This document shows, one piece after another, positions 51,838 to 64,000 of a stretch of 64,000 nt of DNA. The DNA is taken from positions 103,024,467-103,088,466 of the forward strand of contig CM041084.1 of assembly GCA_023079485.1 (NCBI GenBank), written 5' to 3'. Both the position numbers and the translations under genes were made by a program. The notes beneath the pieces are model-generated. The model did not search any database and was not told the DNA's origin. It was given only the letters and a program-made list of their open reading frames with translations. Numbering within the stretch: position 1 is the first letter of the stretch; every line of letters starts with the position of its first letter. Source of the stretch: Archilochus colubris. Taxonomy: Eukaryota > Chordata > Aves > Apodiformes > Trochilidae.

Positions 51838-54800
51838 AGAAGGGTTTAGAAATACCCCTCACCTGGAATATCATGTCTGTTCTGATGGCACCTGTTAGTG
51901 GAAGGCACTGAAAAAAAAAATAGAGTACCTTGGAGGAAAAGGTGTGGTTAGAGTGACTTGAAATCCAGTTGCTAGGCTGGAGTTCAGTGGGACTGCATCA
52001 GTGTTGCCAAGGGCAATATTGGAGGGCTGTTATCTTCTTAGATAGGGAACAGAGAGAGGGTGTTGGTGGGGCTCCAATGCAAAGGTGGAACAAGATTGCT
52101 GGCTGGATGTTGGCATTAAATTCAGATGGAACAACAGTGTTACTTTTAGTGGTTACTGCCTTTAAATATTAGGACTTGTCTAGTGTGGGTGGACCTTTTA
52201 GAACAGATCACTTTAAATGACTTTGAGCATGTGTATACATTCACAACCATAAAAAAGGGAAAATTAATGTAGGGTAGCACTATGTCCTCTATTGTGCAAG
52301 GTGCCTGACAAGCTGAATTAGGTCATTTCTTCTGGTCTTCTTGCCTATGAACAGTATTTTATCTGTCAGTATAGAAAGGTCTATAGCAGCAGTAATAATA
52401 GTTACTAGAATAATAATCTTTGCTTAGTTAAAATCTCACACACCTCTTGCCTTTTAATAAGGGTATTATTTATCAGATGCCATCTTACAGTTTATGTTGT
52501 TTAATTTTTAATTTCTTCATAACTTAATTGTACTTTTCACGTTTCATTTTGGTTTTTTACATTAAAAGGAAAAGAGAAACTATTGAATCATGAAGAATAG
52601 TATACATCTGTGGTTGAGATTTTTTTTTTTTATACATACTTCTAGTTTTTGCTTTAGTCAAAAAGTTGATATTTTCCAGCCAGCTTCTTGAAATTCCTGT
52701 TCAGCAAGGAACTAATTGCTGAAGAAGATCTGGGTATATAGCCTTTGAATAAATGAGCAGCAACATTTTGGCAGTAATTAGATTTAAATACTTTAATTAC
52801 TGATTTTTGTTAACATGCTAATCATGCCAATTATATTTGGATAAAATAGCTTGAGACTATAGTATTTACTTTCAACCTTGAGTGACATTTGGCAAATGGA
52901 GCCTGGGAAAATTAATTTCTACAAAGCAGGTGTGTGCAAATGTAAAGTAACATTTTGTCAAACACATACCAAATTAATTAAGTTCCCTGAGATTTCTTAA
53001 TGGTGTTCCTGTGCTATAATTTGGCTGAACATAACAGTCATTTATGATAGTATTTCCTTTTAATTCATCTTTTAAATTGCTGTGACTTCCTTTCTTTACA
53101 TTTCTAAGTTGACTAACAGAGGCCAAATGAAGTTGCAACTGGATTCTCACTGAGATTGAATCCCTCTGCCATCTTAAAATGTTATTGCTACTGCAGCCAT
53201 ATGCCCAGCTGAGAAGGTGAAAAATACTGTAGGCTTATGTGAATTTCAGTATCTCTGCATTTCTGGGAGCTTGCAAATTTTGTAGTCCCTTTTTTTCAAA
53301 GGTAGTTTGTAGTGGAACTTTGAAAAAAAAAATGACTTAATTTTTCATAGAATTTTTAGAACAAATGTGCTGCAAATTGTTTTTCTGCCTTGTAAGTCTT
53401 ACTTTTTCTGTAATGCAGATGTTCTTTGGGAAAATAATTGCATGTTTCCTATTGTGAGATCCAGTTGCTTTTGCAATAATTTTTGGAGGCATCCTTTTCA
53501 GAGATAATATATAAAAATAGAAAACTGAATATATAAAAAGGTTCTATGATACTAGGCATTCTTTTGGTTTTTTTCCAGACAGGATTCAATGAAAACAAAA
53601 TCTTTCTATTTATTAATCACTTTCTAAATCCTATCTGAAACAGGCTAGATCACTTTGACGAGGTATTTTAATCTTAACTGACAATATTTTAATCTGAAAC
53701 AATCTTTTGTCCAGACATATGGGATATATAAGGCATTTAAATTTTTAAATAATTGTAGTTATTTTAAAAGTAATAAAAATAGCTATTTTACTGGTAAAAA
53801 AAAAGAATTTTCTGTTTCTGCTTGCATTTATTTATTGACTGTGTACTTAAATGTTCAAGACAATGGAGCAGCAGTAGTGCTGTCTGGACAATATATTGGT
53901 TGTTTTGTCTGTGGTGTCATCCATTGTCAGAGACAGTGTCTTTGTGTGGTAAAGGCTTGAAATTGTTTGGCTAGGCATTGTGACTCTAAATTTAAAAAAT
54001 GGTCTCGTGTATATGTATTATATATTTCACCACATAAAATTGCTTTTTGCGTCTCCGATATTTTAGTTAATCTCTCCCTTGTGATCTTGACTGCTGGAGT
54101 GAATAAAATTAATCCATCAGTGTTGTGATTCCATTTTACATCATCTGCCTTCGGTTTGTTGGCAGGCTTTATGTTGTGCAAAAACCTACAAATTATTTTC
54201 CCTCTTTCTGGATATCAGCAATATGCTTGCAAATTCACTCAAAATTTAGAACAGGTCCTGAAAACAAACTTTCTTAAAGTGAAAAGTTCTGTCCAGTAAT
54301 TGGTACGTTTTCAAAATGAACTGTAAACAATTAAATTTGGAAAATATTTTCCCTGCTGTGCTGTGGAAGTTGGAAGCAGCTCTGTCTGGCTGTCAGTCAG
54401 GTACCCCCAGCCAGGCTCTGTGCCTACTGATGTAGGTGGATTTGGGGTGCTGAGTATTTTTTGTTTGTTTTGTCCACTCAGCAGCTTGGTTCTGTCCTGA
54501 TTTCTACTGCCTTGTGCACAAGGTAGGCAGCTTCCAGCTGAATGGAGGTTGCTGATGTAAGCAAGTGGAAGACAAGGAGGATGTTGCTGTTGGAAGTGTG
54601 CTCCTCAGGTGCTTGAACAGCTTTGACACAGAATATCAGGAATATCAGACTAAGAGTCAGGCACTGCAGTCACATTTGGAAGATCTTGGTCCTGTTCTTG
54701 GCTGTGATGCTCATCTCCTGTGGGTTTTCAGAAGCCTTGTTTAGAACAGGAAGATATGATGTGTAAATCTATGTCATTATAGTAATTATTTTTATTTTCT

Positions 54801-55190
54801 TAGGTACGATTATTAAGGCTTAAGCCAGGCAGCATGAAACAATGCAAGCAATGACATACTTAAACTAGAATGCAAATCCTGTGCAGATGTTGCATCAACA
54901 TAACTACATTAGTTTAAATTCATGAGCTAGGTCGTACCTGTAGGACTCATGTAGCTGTGTCCTTAATCTGTTGTCTGGCTTTGAACTTTCTGAGCTGCAG
55001 ATTGGTGTTGGTTGGAGAAGTCTCAGTCTGGAGTCATCCTGCTCATTCCAAGGCATCTGCTACTGGTCAGTCCTACAAAGAGAAAACCTTGTCATTATCA
55101 GAGTCCGTACCCAGGACCATGGTGAAGGAGGATCTCCAGGGTAAAGACAAGACACTGAACTAGATCTTCTTTGGTCTTTAAAGACTAAAT

Positions 55191-55219
55191 GTTTAAAGAC
55201 TTTCCTTAAGTCTTTAAAC
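55191..55219. repeat. Perfect 12-base inverted repeat (hairpin)
   Basis: gtttaaagactt (55191-55202) and its exact reverse complement aagtctttaaac (55208-55219) flank a 5-base loop. A related palindromic gtctttaaagac lies just upstream at about 55174-55185. The function is unknown; it may be a remnant of a small transposon end. Confidence 0.9.
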
Positions 55220-55865
55220 TTAGAGTAGGCTTGCTTTCTTCCATCTCTGGTCTGGCTTTGCTGAATAATTACTTGTTTGATTGGAAAAGCTACCTTTTCT
55301 GACTGTGCTTGCATATGACATCTGGTCAAAGAAAACCTACACTGTCTCAGGTCATGTAGGCAAAACCCTGATTATAAATAAACACACTTTTATGAGTGTA
55401 TTTTTGAGCCAGCCATGCATCACCTATGTCAGGGTCATTTTCTGCAGTATGCTCCTGCAGCCTTTGCCTGTCTTAAAAATGAAAAGGAGGGAGGAGATTC
55501 TACATATTTGGTTCAGATAAAAGGAGGGTGTGACTAAGAGTGCTCACATCTCTCCTGACTTTGCCTCATTGATCCTTAATTCCAGTTTTTGTTAGAACTT
55601 GTTGCAGTAGTTAGTTTTTTCTTCAACTTTATAACCCAGTATCCAGTGGGACTTTGCATTCAGATGGTAGGACTGGGTTTGATTTGGGACAGGGATTGTA
55701 CTTCCTGCCTATTACCTGTTAGTTCCAAGAAGGACAATAGGTGTTTTTCAGGAAAGAAGCCTTTGTCTGGCACAATTCAAACTGGAGGACTGGAAATCCT
55801 CTGTCTCCTTTATAGATACAGTGCCCACGGTCCGATACATCTGGCCAAGTTTTCCACATCTAGGC

Positions 55866-55890
55866 CATTCAAACCTAAGAGGTTTGAATG
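55866..55890. repeat. Perfect 11-base inverted repeat (hairpin)
   Basis: cattcaaacct (55866-55876) and aggtttgaatg (55880-55890) are exact reverse complements separated by only aag. Unrelated in sequence to the hairpin about 670 bases upstream. Confidence 0.9.
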
Positions 55891-58800
55891 CCATTCCTGC
55901 TTATCCTAGTTTTTCAGATAGTATTTTTCAGAGCATGGTTGTCAGCCAGCTAAACTTGCTACTTCAGTAGAATGATCAGTCTCAGTCATTAATTTAGTGC
56001 AAAGTTAAAATTTGGCTTCCTGTAAAAACCATAGGATAGAACAGAAATATGTAGTATTTCCAACAGCTTTTGATTCTGAATTGTGGGATGACCAACTAGA
56101 AAAGTAATCATATACTCATCTTTTTCTTTCTTTATACAAAATCCTCTGGTTGCCATGTTGGATTTGCTAGCTGTAGTTTTCCTAGCAATCTGGGGGTTGT
56201 TCTGCTTCTATGAAATCAAAAACATTACCACTGCAGCCCCAGATTTTTTCTTTGGTGATATGTATATAGTCATGAAAAAGCCAGGATTTGGTCTGTAGAA
56301 ACATTAGGATCAAAATTTTCTGATTGCACTAGGCAGTGACAAATAGGATGTTTCTTTACTTTTAAATGCATTTTTATTTATATGGGCAACCTAAGGTCGA
56401 GTAGTGCTGTTTTATAGTTATTTTTCTGAGTAGAGCTGCAGGAAGATGTGTTGTGTTCTAATAATTTAAATCATTGTTTCTGTGTCTCCTTGCTAATGCT
56501 TCTTCCTTTATCTTCACTTTTTGCTTACTATATCATTAATTACAAGGCCATGTCAGTTGTGCTTTACATTCATAATGACACAGACTCTCTATGGTCTCGT
56601 TATGCTAATGTTACTGCTAATTATAAAACTGAATCCAGTAGAACATCATTCTTCCAAATGCCATGGGTTGTTCATGGTAAAATAAGCAAACTATGATTTT
56701 TGACAGCTCCCAAAAGATAAATTGTATCACATGGTGAAAACTGAATCATGTTTAAAAATGCATATACTCTGCAAAAAACACAGGGCAATTCTTTATTTTC
56801 CTTTGCAAACATGGCAAGTTGCTTTGTAGACAAGAAATACCACCCATATTTTCATACCAAAGCACTGACCTGTTACAAATGGAGTAAATTAGTTGAATAT
56901 TAAAGTATTGGCCAAAGGGGGTTTTCAGCCTCGTTTCTGGTTATCTTCTATTTCTTTCAGTCATTTCAGTCTATGTCACTTCTAATAAATGAGTTTTCAA
57001 TGCCACCAGCTGAAACCACCTTTTTGGTGGATGCTGTGCATTGTTTGCCTGGTGTATGAAAAGCCAGTACAGGCTGTGTGCCTGCAGTGACACAGGGAGT
57101 TAACTCTGCACTTGTTTGAGCAAATAGTCAGCTGTCAGCTAATGGATCCATTAGTAAATAGCAAACTTTCCACAGAATATCCTGTCTTCATTGTTGCATA
57201 AAACTTTAATAACTTTAAAGACTGGCTTTAGTTGAAAATCAAGGTCCTTTCTATAAAACTTCTGTTTCACATTGGAGAAGTGAAGGTGCTTCTTGACTGA
57301 AAAAAAAAAAAAGTGTTTTTTTGCTAACACTGAGAAGTGAACTAAGAGTAGATGTGAAAAATGGGGTTTTTTGGTCTTTTTATTAGCAATTTGTGAACTG
57401 TAAATTCCTTTATATGTTGTGTTGCAGGGGGGTGGGCTTTGTTGGGTTTTTTTTAGGCAGGGTAATTGTAGTCTTGCTTTATCCTTCTGGAAACAGATTT
57501 GCCTTGCTTTTTCTTCTAACGACATGGTGAAAAATTACTTACGTGCTCTTTTTGGCTGTATGAAAAATTTCAGTAATCAAAAGGAACATCAAAAAGAACT
57601 GTTACCACACATCCTCCACTTCTGTGATTTTTGTTTTGCCCTACCTCTTGCATTTAGTTTTTGTACAGTTTCAGTACCTGGCTTAGTCTAGAGCCTGAGA
57701 AAAGAAAAATTCCTAGAGCATCCTTCACTTCTTGGCTCATCAAAACAGCTCTGTGCAGCTGTTCTTCATGGCCTTATATCATGGTGAAGTCTCCAGAAGG
57801 CATCTAGGGAAGCAATGAGTTGTAACAGTAGTGGGAGATTGGAAGGGTCCCTCTAGTTGGCCCCTGGAGGAAACTCCTCCTTGTTTTCCTTGTTTGTTTG
57901 TTTTTCTAGCAAACTGGGTTTATTACCAAATTGGTGACAGCAAGTGAAAAAATATGAGGGTCTCTCAGCTTTTGGTCTTTGGGGTTTCTGAGCTAATATT
58001 TAGCCCTCAAAATCTTGATGCCAATGGGTAGAGAATGGGGGAGTCAGTAGGGAGTTGAGAGACATTTGCAGACAGTGTTGCTCCAGGGCATTTTGCTGAA
58101 ACAGATTTCCAGTTTATCCACCCAAGTTAAAATCACCTTTCAAAGAAAGCTGTAGCCTTCTTCCTTCATGCCTATCAGGAAGCACTCTTGAGAACCTTGG
58201 GTCCCAAGGAACCAATGAATAGATAACTGCTGCAGCTATCAGCTATAAAGAGCAAAGATACATCAAACAAATAAGTGATTCCCTTGAGACACCACCTCTG
58301 CAGGCTGGATGAACAAGGCTGCAGCCACCACAAGGGAACACTTTGTCATTAATATTGCCTTACAATATAATGGCTCTTGAGAAAAATCTCCTTTTTCCTG
58401 GGCTGGCAGGTCATCCTCCTGAAAGGAAAATGGAAAAAAAGCCCCTCAAAGACTTCACTGGCTACAGTTTTCAAATGTTATTGAGCAAAGCTTACCTCAC
58501 GATGCTCAACTCAGCTAGATAATGGAGCTAGGAAGATAGGAGTGCAACATTGGCTTTGTTGGAGCTCTCTTGTTTGGCAGAGGGGTTATTAAACCTCCTC
58601 TGTCATTGTCTGAATTGTTTGTGGAGTACTGAATCACACTGAACTTTAGCCTTGTGTGTGATCAGACATCACGAAAATCTCATTTGATGACCGCTTCCTG
58701 GAGTACTCTCATTCTTCTATTGATTTTTGCAGGCATCCTGCTAACCTTCATCTGTCCTTCTAATAATCATTTTAGCTTTTGTTTCTTATTGAAAATATGC

Positions 58801-60964
58801 TAACATCGGATTGTTTTAATCTAGAAAGCAGAACTAGATGTCTGTGCTTTTAGTCCATTCTAAACATGGTTTCCTGATAAACCTCCAGCAAGCTGACTCC
58901 TAACCTGTCTGCTGTGGGCATGCCGATCAGAACCAGTAGTATTTGTCTCAAAGAAAGAAGCTGGTGAAGTTATTCAAGTATTTTTCTTCAGACACCAATC
59001 TGGTCTAAAATAACTTTTTCATTAATAGGAATAGTTATGGGGCTTGTGGATAGCATACTCTGGGCTGACGTTTCTTTGAATAGATGGACTTCTACAGAGC
59101 TAAGAGGAACTTGTTACCTGGATCTATTTCTAAAACAAATTCCTTGCTGCAGAAAGTGTTTCAGAATTTGATGACAAAAATGTATTCCTTCATATTTTCT
59201 GCTGGTCAGACAAAGGGTGATGCAAATAGATATAAGATATTTCAGTTACATACATTTTTAATAACAGAGTACTGGAATAATCAAATCCAACATTGCATAC
59301 CATCTGCTTAGGCTTTTTTTTTTCTTCTTTATCCAGCAATCTATTACAAGCCTAACCATAGTAAGTCATTGGGTTATTTTTCCACCCCCCACAGCATGGG
59401 CAATCATTTTGCCCTTCCCTGCTACTCATTCTTGGTTTATATCATCTTCTCTCCCCTCAGTTCTCTAATTCCTCCTAATAAAATGCATACACAGTATTTT
59501 GTAGTAAGTTCCACCTTTGCTTTTGCCTTTTAAAAGTTTGCTTACTTAATTTGGTTTTGTCGGTATGCGATTTTAAAAGTAGAGCTTTTACATTTTTGCC
59601 TGTTTTTTCCTGGATGTCTTTTTCTTAGAAGTGCTGATTGAATCTTTGTTGTTAATCTCTTTAAACTCCTGAAAGAAGATTACCTTAGCAGTCAAGTGGC
59701 TAGGGAGGGGAGAAGCAAGGGAGGGCCTTACTCTGTCTAGGAAGAATTCAGAATTTCATTAAGGGCTTTTCTTTGCAGCATTTAAGTACATCAGTGTCAT
59801 TTTTTTACTGCTAACCACAGCTTAAGTGGGTGAGCATACATGGGTGACAGTAATTGTAATTGCTGTACAGGGTAACCATGTCACAAGCCATTCGGTCAAA
59901 TCAGCAATACTGTGGGCAGAATCAGACAGTTTTACCAGAATTGGTAATTTGTTTTGGGCTTTTTTTAAATCTTCTTACTTTTTCTTTGTTTTAATCTTGA
60001 CGTTTTATCAGCCTGTTACAAGTTGACCAAATCCAGAAGCAAGGGAGGAAGAATACTGGTGATGAATCACTTAATCGTACAAATTTTCATACATCTATCT
60101 TTTAATCCCTTTTATTAACAAAAGTAGTGGGTTGGGGTTTTGACTTGTATGATACTTAACTTTCAGCCAAAGGCTGAAAATGCATTTTTGCAGAGGAAAT
60201 TTGACATTTCTGCACAATTACTAAGTTGGCAATAATAGTATCAGAAAGATAAAAAATATAAGAAGTACTTTTGTGGTGTTTCATTATTCTCTGTAGAACT
60301 CTCAGGTAAGGGTTGTAAAAATGTGGTTATTTGACTTTGTTGCTGTTTGTTTCTGCACCAGTAGTTGTGTTACATTACAGCATTAGGGGCTGAATTGACA
60401 GAATGAATATTCTTTATTTTATGAGCATTAAATTTTGTATGGTGCTTCAGCAGCTATGGTTCATCTTTCCAGGAGCTCTGTTCTTGAAGAAATTAGAGTA
60501 TCTTTAATATTGTAATGGTTAGTTACACAGAGGGGATTAATATCTCTCAGCATGACCATATTAATACAGTGTTTGGTTAGTAAGATTTACTTTGTTCCAT
60601 ATTTCTGTGTCTAATAATTAGCAAGATAAGAGATAAGTGAAAGGGAAAAAAAGTAGACACACAGCAGGAAACTTTTACTGTTAGTTAATAAATAGCCCAT
60701 TAAATTGTTACTGTAGTTTTTAATACTTTCAGACTGCTGATATTCATTTTTTAACTGATTCATTAAAGATTGCTGAGCAGTGGATTTTCACAGTTTTGTG
60801 GAGGTTTCTCCTTTCGCAGTTAAAGTAGATTTTAAACTTATTTTTTTCCCCGAAGAATATCAGTATTTACATGCCAGACTAGTGCTGTTGCATCCAGTAG
60901 ACACTCCTGTTTTCTTTCTGATTTGCTTCCCAGCTGGGGTAAGCCAGCAAATGCCTGCTATCTG

Positions 60965-61149
60965 TTGTCACCACGTGATAAATGGCAGGTGGTGACTTCT
61001 TCAGATGCAGTCATTTTAATTGCTGGTGACAATTAAACTCCTCTTTTGATTAGCTCCACCAGCCACGTAAGAGTTGTCACCCTGGCAAACAGCTCTAGGA
61101 CAGCAGTGGGAGCTGGTGGCAATCTTGGAGGGCTATAAATTGTCACCAG
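60965..61149. promoter_or_regulatory. Cluster of ttgtcacc motifs in both orientations, intronic
   Basis: ttgtcacc occurs at 60965-60972, 61074-61081 and 61141-61147 (shared edge), with the reverse ggtgac at 60991-60996 and 61025-61030. ctggtgacaatt (61023-61034) and aattgtcaccag (61138-61149) form a perfect 12-base inverted repeat. A palindromic E-box cacgtg overlaps the first copy at 60972-60977. The cluster lies about 700 bases before the YES1 coding exon. It could be an enhancer or just a diverged repeat. Confidence 0.4.
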
Positions 61150-61811
61150 TCCAGATGCAATTCAGACTCCACCAGAGGTGTTGTTACTACTCCTCTTCCA
61201 TTTTTTTTTCTAATTATAGTTTGGGTCTAGAGCTTAACCCTATCTTGTGGTCATGAATATTCCAGATTTCTTTGCAAGCTGTATTCAGGGGTCTAGCAGT
61301 GGATGGAAACTGACCTGTGTCTTTAAAAATGTTAGTTATAATGCCACCCACTGATGAGTCAGGAATTTATTGCATAGGTGCTTAAAAAAGAAAGTATGAA
61401 TGCCCCACTCGGTTTCTTCTGATAATTGCTTTGGATTTGCTTCATATAATTGGTTTTGGATTTGTCACCTCTATTTCCCCTTCTATCCTGCTATAGAAGT
61501 CTTCAGTGTCTTTTCTTTGTTGCCTACGTCCCTCTTTTTTAACTATTTACAATCCATCAAGGAAGTGGGATGAAGAATAATCCAAATATGTTGTTTGTAT
61601 GTGGTGTTGTAAGGCCAAATAACTAGGTTTTCTCTTGTCTGGGGGTGGCTTAGATTTTTATTCCAGAACACTTTTTCATTGAAGTTTATAGTCTGTATGT
61701 GATAACAATTACTAGGGGTTATTTTTTATTTTTTAAACAATAATAAATCAGCATTTCTTAGAATCTTTTGTTGTATTTACCAAAGGACACAACATGGAGA
61801 TGAAATTTTCT

Positions 61812-61831
61812 TTTTCCTTGCATTCTCACAG
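61812..61831 (+). other. YES1: Splice acceptor of YES1 exon 2
   Basis: A pyrimidine-rich tract (tttttccttgcattctcacag region) ends in cag at 61831, directly followed by the exon that carries the YES1 start codon. Confidence 0.9.
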
Positions 61832-62104
61832 AAGCAGCCATGGGGTGCATTAAAAGCAAAGAAGATAAAGGTCCAGCCATGAAATACAGAACTGATAATA
61901 CTCCAGAACCTGCTGTTTCCCATGTCAGCCATTATGGATCAGACTCCAGCCAAGCAACACAGTCACCATCAATAAAGGGATCAGCAGTTAATTTTAATAG
62001 TCATTCCATGACTCCTTTTGGAGGCCCCTCAGGAATGACACCCTTTGGAGGAGCATCATCTTCCTTTTCAGCTGTGCCAAGTCCATATCCTAGTACTCTA
62101 ACGG
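61832..62104 (+). other. YES1: YES1 exon 2 with splice sites
   Basis: The exon is bounded by a polypyrimidine tract ending in ttctcacag (AG at 61830-61831) and by a donor gtgagt starting at 62105. Only 8 untranslated bases (aagcagcc) precede the ATG, so nearly all of the 5' UTR must come from an upstream exon. This matches the usual gene structure of YES1, where the first exon is non-coding. The exon is 273 bases long. Confidence 0.9.
61840..62104 (+). CDS. YES1: YES1 (c-Yes tyrosine kinase), first coding exon, partial
   Basis: This exon encodes the N-terminal 88 residues, plus one base of the next codon, of the Src-family non-receptor tyrosine kinase c-Yes, which acts at the inner face of the plasma membrane downstream of receptors and adhesion. 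Seen in the sequence: it opens with MGCIKSKE, an SH4 signal. Gly2 fits N-myristoylation, Cys3 fits palmitoylation, and basic Lys5, Lys7 and Lys9 follow. The rest is the low-complexity unique domain, with Tyr16 and Tyr32, TP at 21-22, and two MTPFGG copies at residues 57-62 and 66-71. The start is supported by the Kozak context gcagccATGG and the SH4 motif. The reading frame ends at a consensus donor (acgg|gtgagt) in phase 1, as expected just before the SH3 exon (Gly-Gly-Val follows in relatives). SH3, SH2 and kinase exons are outside the window. The unique domain separates YES from SRC and FYN, so the assignment is firm. No frameshift or stop is present. Confidence 0.97.
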
Positions 62105-62110
62105 GTGAGT
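62105..62110 (+). other. YES1: Splice donor of YES1 exon 2
   Basis: gtgagt follows acgg. It interrupts a Gly codon in phase 1, consistent with the Thr-Gly-Gly-Val junction of the family. Confidence 0.92.
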
Positions 62111-64000
62111 GTTACACAAAATTATGCTATTATTACCGTTGTTATTAACAGACATATTTAAAAAAAAAAGATCTATGACCCCTTGCCACACAGGTAAATT
62201 GCAAATTTAAAATAAATTGTCTTTTAGGGATTTCTGTTTTTCAGTATCATTACTGCTTAGATAATAATTCAGCCCATATTCATGACTGACTAGAGCTTGG
62301 GGGTTGAGTGTTTTGAAGGGTTTTTTCGCTATTATTAAAGGCTTATTAAAGCCTTGTTAAAGGCTGTAATAGGAATAGTTAATAAAATTGTGTTAGAAGT
62401 TTTGAAGGGATGCACATTGGATAATGGCTTTAAACTTTTGGAGAGGGGTGCAAAATGAAAATGCTTCAAATTCACTAAACTTATATTTTAAAGTGATTTT
62501 CAGGCTTATTTAAATAGCTGTAAGTGCTTTACACAACATTGATCATTTATAAAGCTAAACAGGATATGCAGTATATTCTGCGTGCTATATGAACTACATG
62601 AACAATATGTGTGACACGGAAGAGTGAAACTCTCATTATTGGTGATCAGACTAAAACCAAAGTTGAAAATAAAAAAGTAGAATTTTTAGGCACAGAGACC
62701 TTGGCTGAAATAGAAAGCCTCTGCAGCTGCAGCATTTTATAGCAGTATGCATATTTGATGTTATGAATCCACCTTTATATCAAAATCTTAAAACTTCATG
62801 ACATAAACACTGATTTTATGCACGTGGCTAGGCTCTATAGTTCACCCAGTTTCGCTGGATATATTTGAGAGGAAGCTGTCATTTATTCAGTAAGTTTCTT
62901 ATTAGTTTATTTCTAGTTTCCCCACAAACCTCTAATGTTAGCACAATTACAGTGCTTAAAATTCTACTTCATTACAGTGGCATTTAAAATCTTTGAAACA
63001 CAAGAAATTGGAGAGCCTTGAAAGCCCACTTCGGGCTTAACATTAGTCAATTAAGGAAACTCAGTATGAATTGTCAGATACTGATCACCTTGGATTCCAT
63101 TTTTTGGAATGCATTAAAAACACATTAAAAAAAAGCATCTGTCCTGATTTTTGAGCCAGCTCTGAATCCCCATTTTGGATGAACATCTGCAGAAATGAAA
63201 TAAGGGCAGCATTTCTTCTTAATCCACACCACTGAGGAAAGTTAATCCCACTTTAAAAAATCTTTTTCTCCTCCAAGAACCTCTCTGTATTTCTTCTTAC
63301 TAGATCTAGTTCTTTGCTCATGTGGGATTCTCCAGCAGATGATCCACTTCTGGGTATCACCAGACATCAGGGATGTAGCCCCTCCCAAGTACCACAAATC
63401 CTTTGCTGCAGAGACCAGAAGGGATGTTCTCTTGCCTGTCCCTGCTGGTAGTCAAACGTGTTATATCTTGGCTCAGAGTCTACAGGAGAGATGTCTGGTG
63501 AAAAGATATCTGATATCTCATCATCATAAGGTTATCAGCAGGCACACTAATTTGGCTGAACACTCCCATCGTTTTGTGATCAAGTAAAACAATACCACAC
63601 GTGTAATTATGTCTCCTTGTTTTGTAAAATCAGCCCATCCACAAACAAACACACATTAAAAATTAGGAGAGAAAATAAATTGCACCAGCAGTTGTTTATA
63701 TTCAGTATGTTCATATATTTATATTCATATATTCAGTACCATTTTCAGATCAATCAAAACTGGGTCTTTTTTGAATGTGTAAGGTAACGGACTTCATCTG
63801 GCTGTAAGCTTTTTGTATTTTGACAAATGAAATGCAGGGTCACATTCTGCTGTTTTGCAGGAGAGGAGAATAGATGGGCTTGTCAAACAGGACCTAATTG
63901 TCAGTACTACTTATCCAGTCCATCAGTGATGTCTGACAAGAGGATGATATGGTTGTCATTGTGGCCTATAGTGTGGCTGAGAAGAGTTAAGCCATCTTGT
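62105..64000 (+). other. YES1: YES1 intron 2, 5' part
   Basis: It begins with the donor gtgagt and runs off the window. There is no SH3-like coding sequence and no further acceptor followed by a YES-like frame. It contains a small repeat of aaggct/agcctt near 62338-62363 and AT-rich text with an atattcat-type repetition near 63705-63740. I recognise nothing else here. Confidence 0.8.

Larger units (their letters stand above)
31631..61831 (+). other. YES1: YES1 intron 1 (about 30 kb)
   Basis: The span runs from the candidate exon 1 donor to the exon 2 acceptor. It is AT-rich apart from the distal part of the CpG island, and I find no open frame resembling a known protein. Stretches without listed elements (32.2-41.8, 43.0-44.6, 45.8-51.6, 51.8-61.8 kb) contain only ordinary intronic sequence, short poly-A or poly-T runs, a GT microsatellite near 36821-36836, and the inverted repeats and repeat patches listed separately. 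If the alternative donor is used, the intron starts at 31956. Confidence 0.7.

Noticed and set aside
1..64000. CRISPR arrays, tRNA or rRNA genes, mitochondrial insertions, bacterial-type operons.
   Set aside because: No regularly spaced repeats, cloverleaf motifs, rRNA text or compact gene runs were seen; the window is ordinary vertebrate DNA.

Overview
This is a piece of a bird nuclear chromosome. The CR1-type LINE fragments point to birds: five have the avian CR1 3' end, with the characteristic 'attctatgattcta'-like tail on either strand. There are also LTR-like patches, AT-rich intergenic DNA with large introns, a CpG island promoter and GT-AG splicing. The only protein-coding exon I can support is the first coding exon of YES1 (c-Yes, a Src-family tyrosine kinase), at 61840-62104 on the + strand. 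Its N-terminus is close to what I remember of chicken c-Yes but not identical, so a bird other than chicken is likely. I did not check this against a database.

Layout: 1-30.9 kb is gene-free, AT-rich DNA upstream of YES1. In other vertebrates the next gene upstream is ADCYAP1, divergently oriented, but none of it is visible here. This stretch holds four short CR1 fragments (13.6, 20.6, 21.7 and 29.4 kb), two LTR-like patches (1-510 and about 14.6-15.5 kb), microsatellites, a possible retroposed 3' end ending in 22 A residues (26.26 kb), and a domain with a switch in strand composition (about 17-18.5 kb). 30.95-32.15 kb is a dense CpG island, taken as the YES1 promoter and non-coding first exon. 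From about 31.6 kb to 61.83 kb is the roughly 30 kb first intron of YES1. It holds a 1.2 kb CR1 with decayed reverse transcriptase, an older L3/CR1-like LINE of about 1.2 kb, a short CR1 3' end, a GT-rich repeat patch and small perfect inverted repeats. 62105-64000 is the start of intron 2; the SH3, SH2 and kinase exons lie beyond the window.

How it works together: a TATA-less CpG-island promoter would drive a transcript whose untranslated exon 1 is spliced over about 30 kb to an exon that starts 8 bases before the ATG. That exon encodes the membrane-anchoring SH4 segment and the unique domain. I see no operon, CRISPR array, toxin or defence system, and nothing that I would call an undescribed biological system. 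The more interesting leads are promoter architecture, odd repeat structures and decayed transposons.
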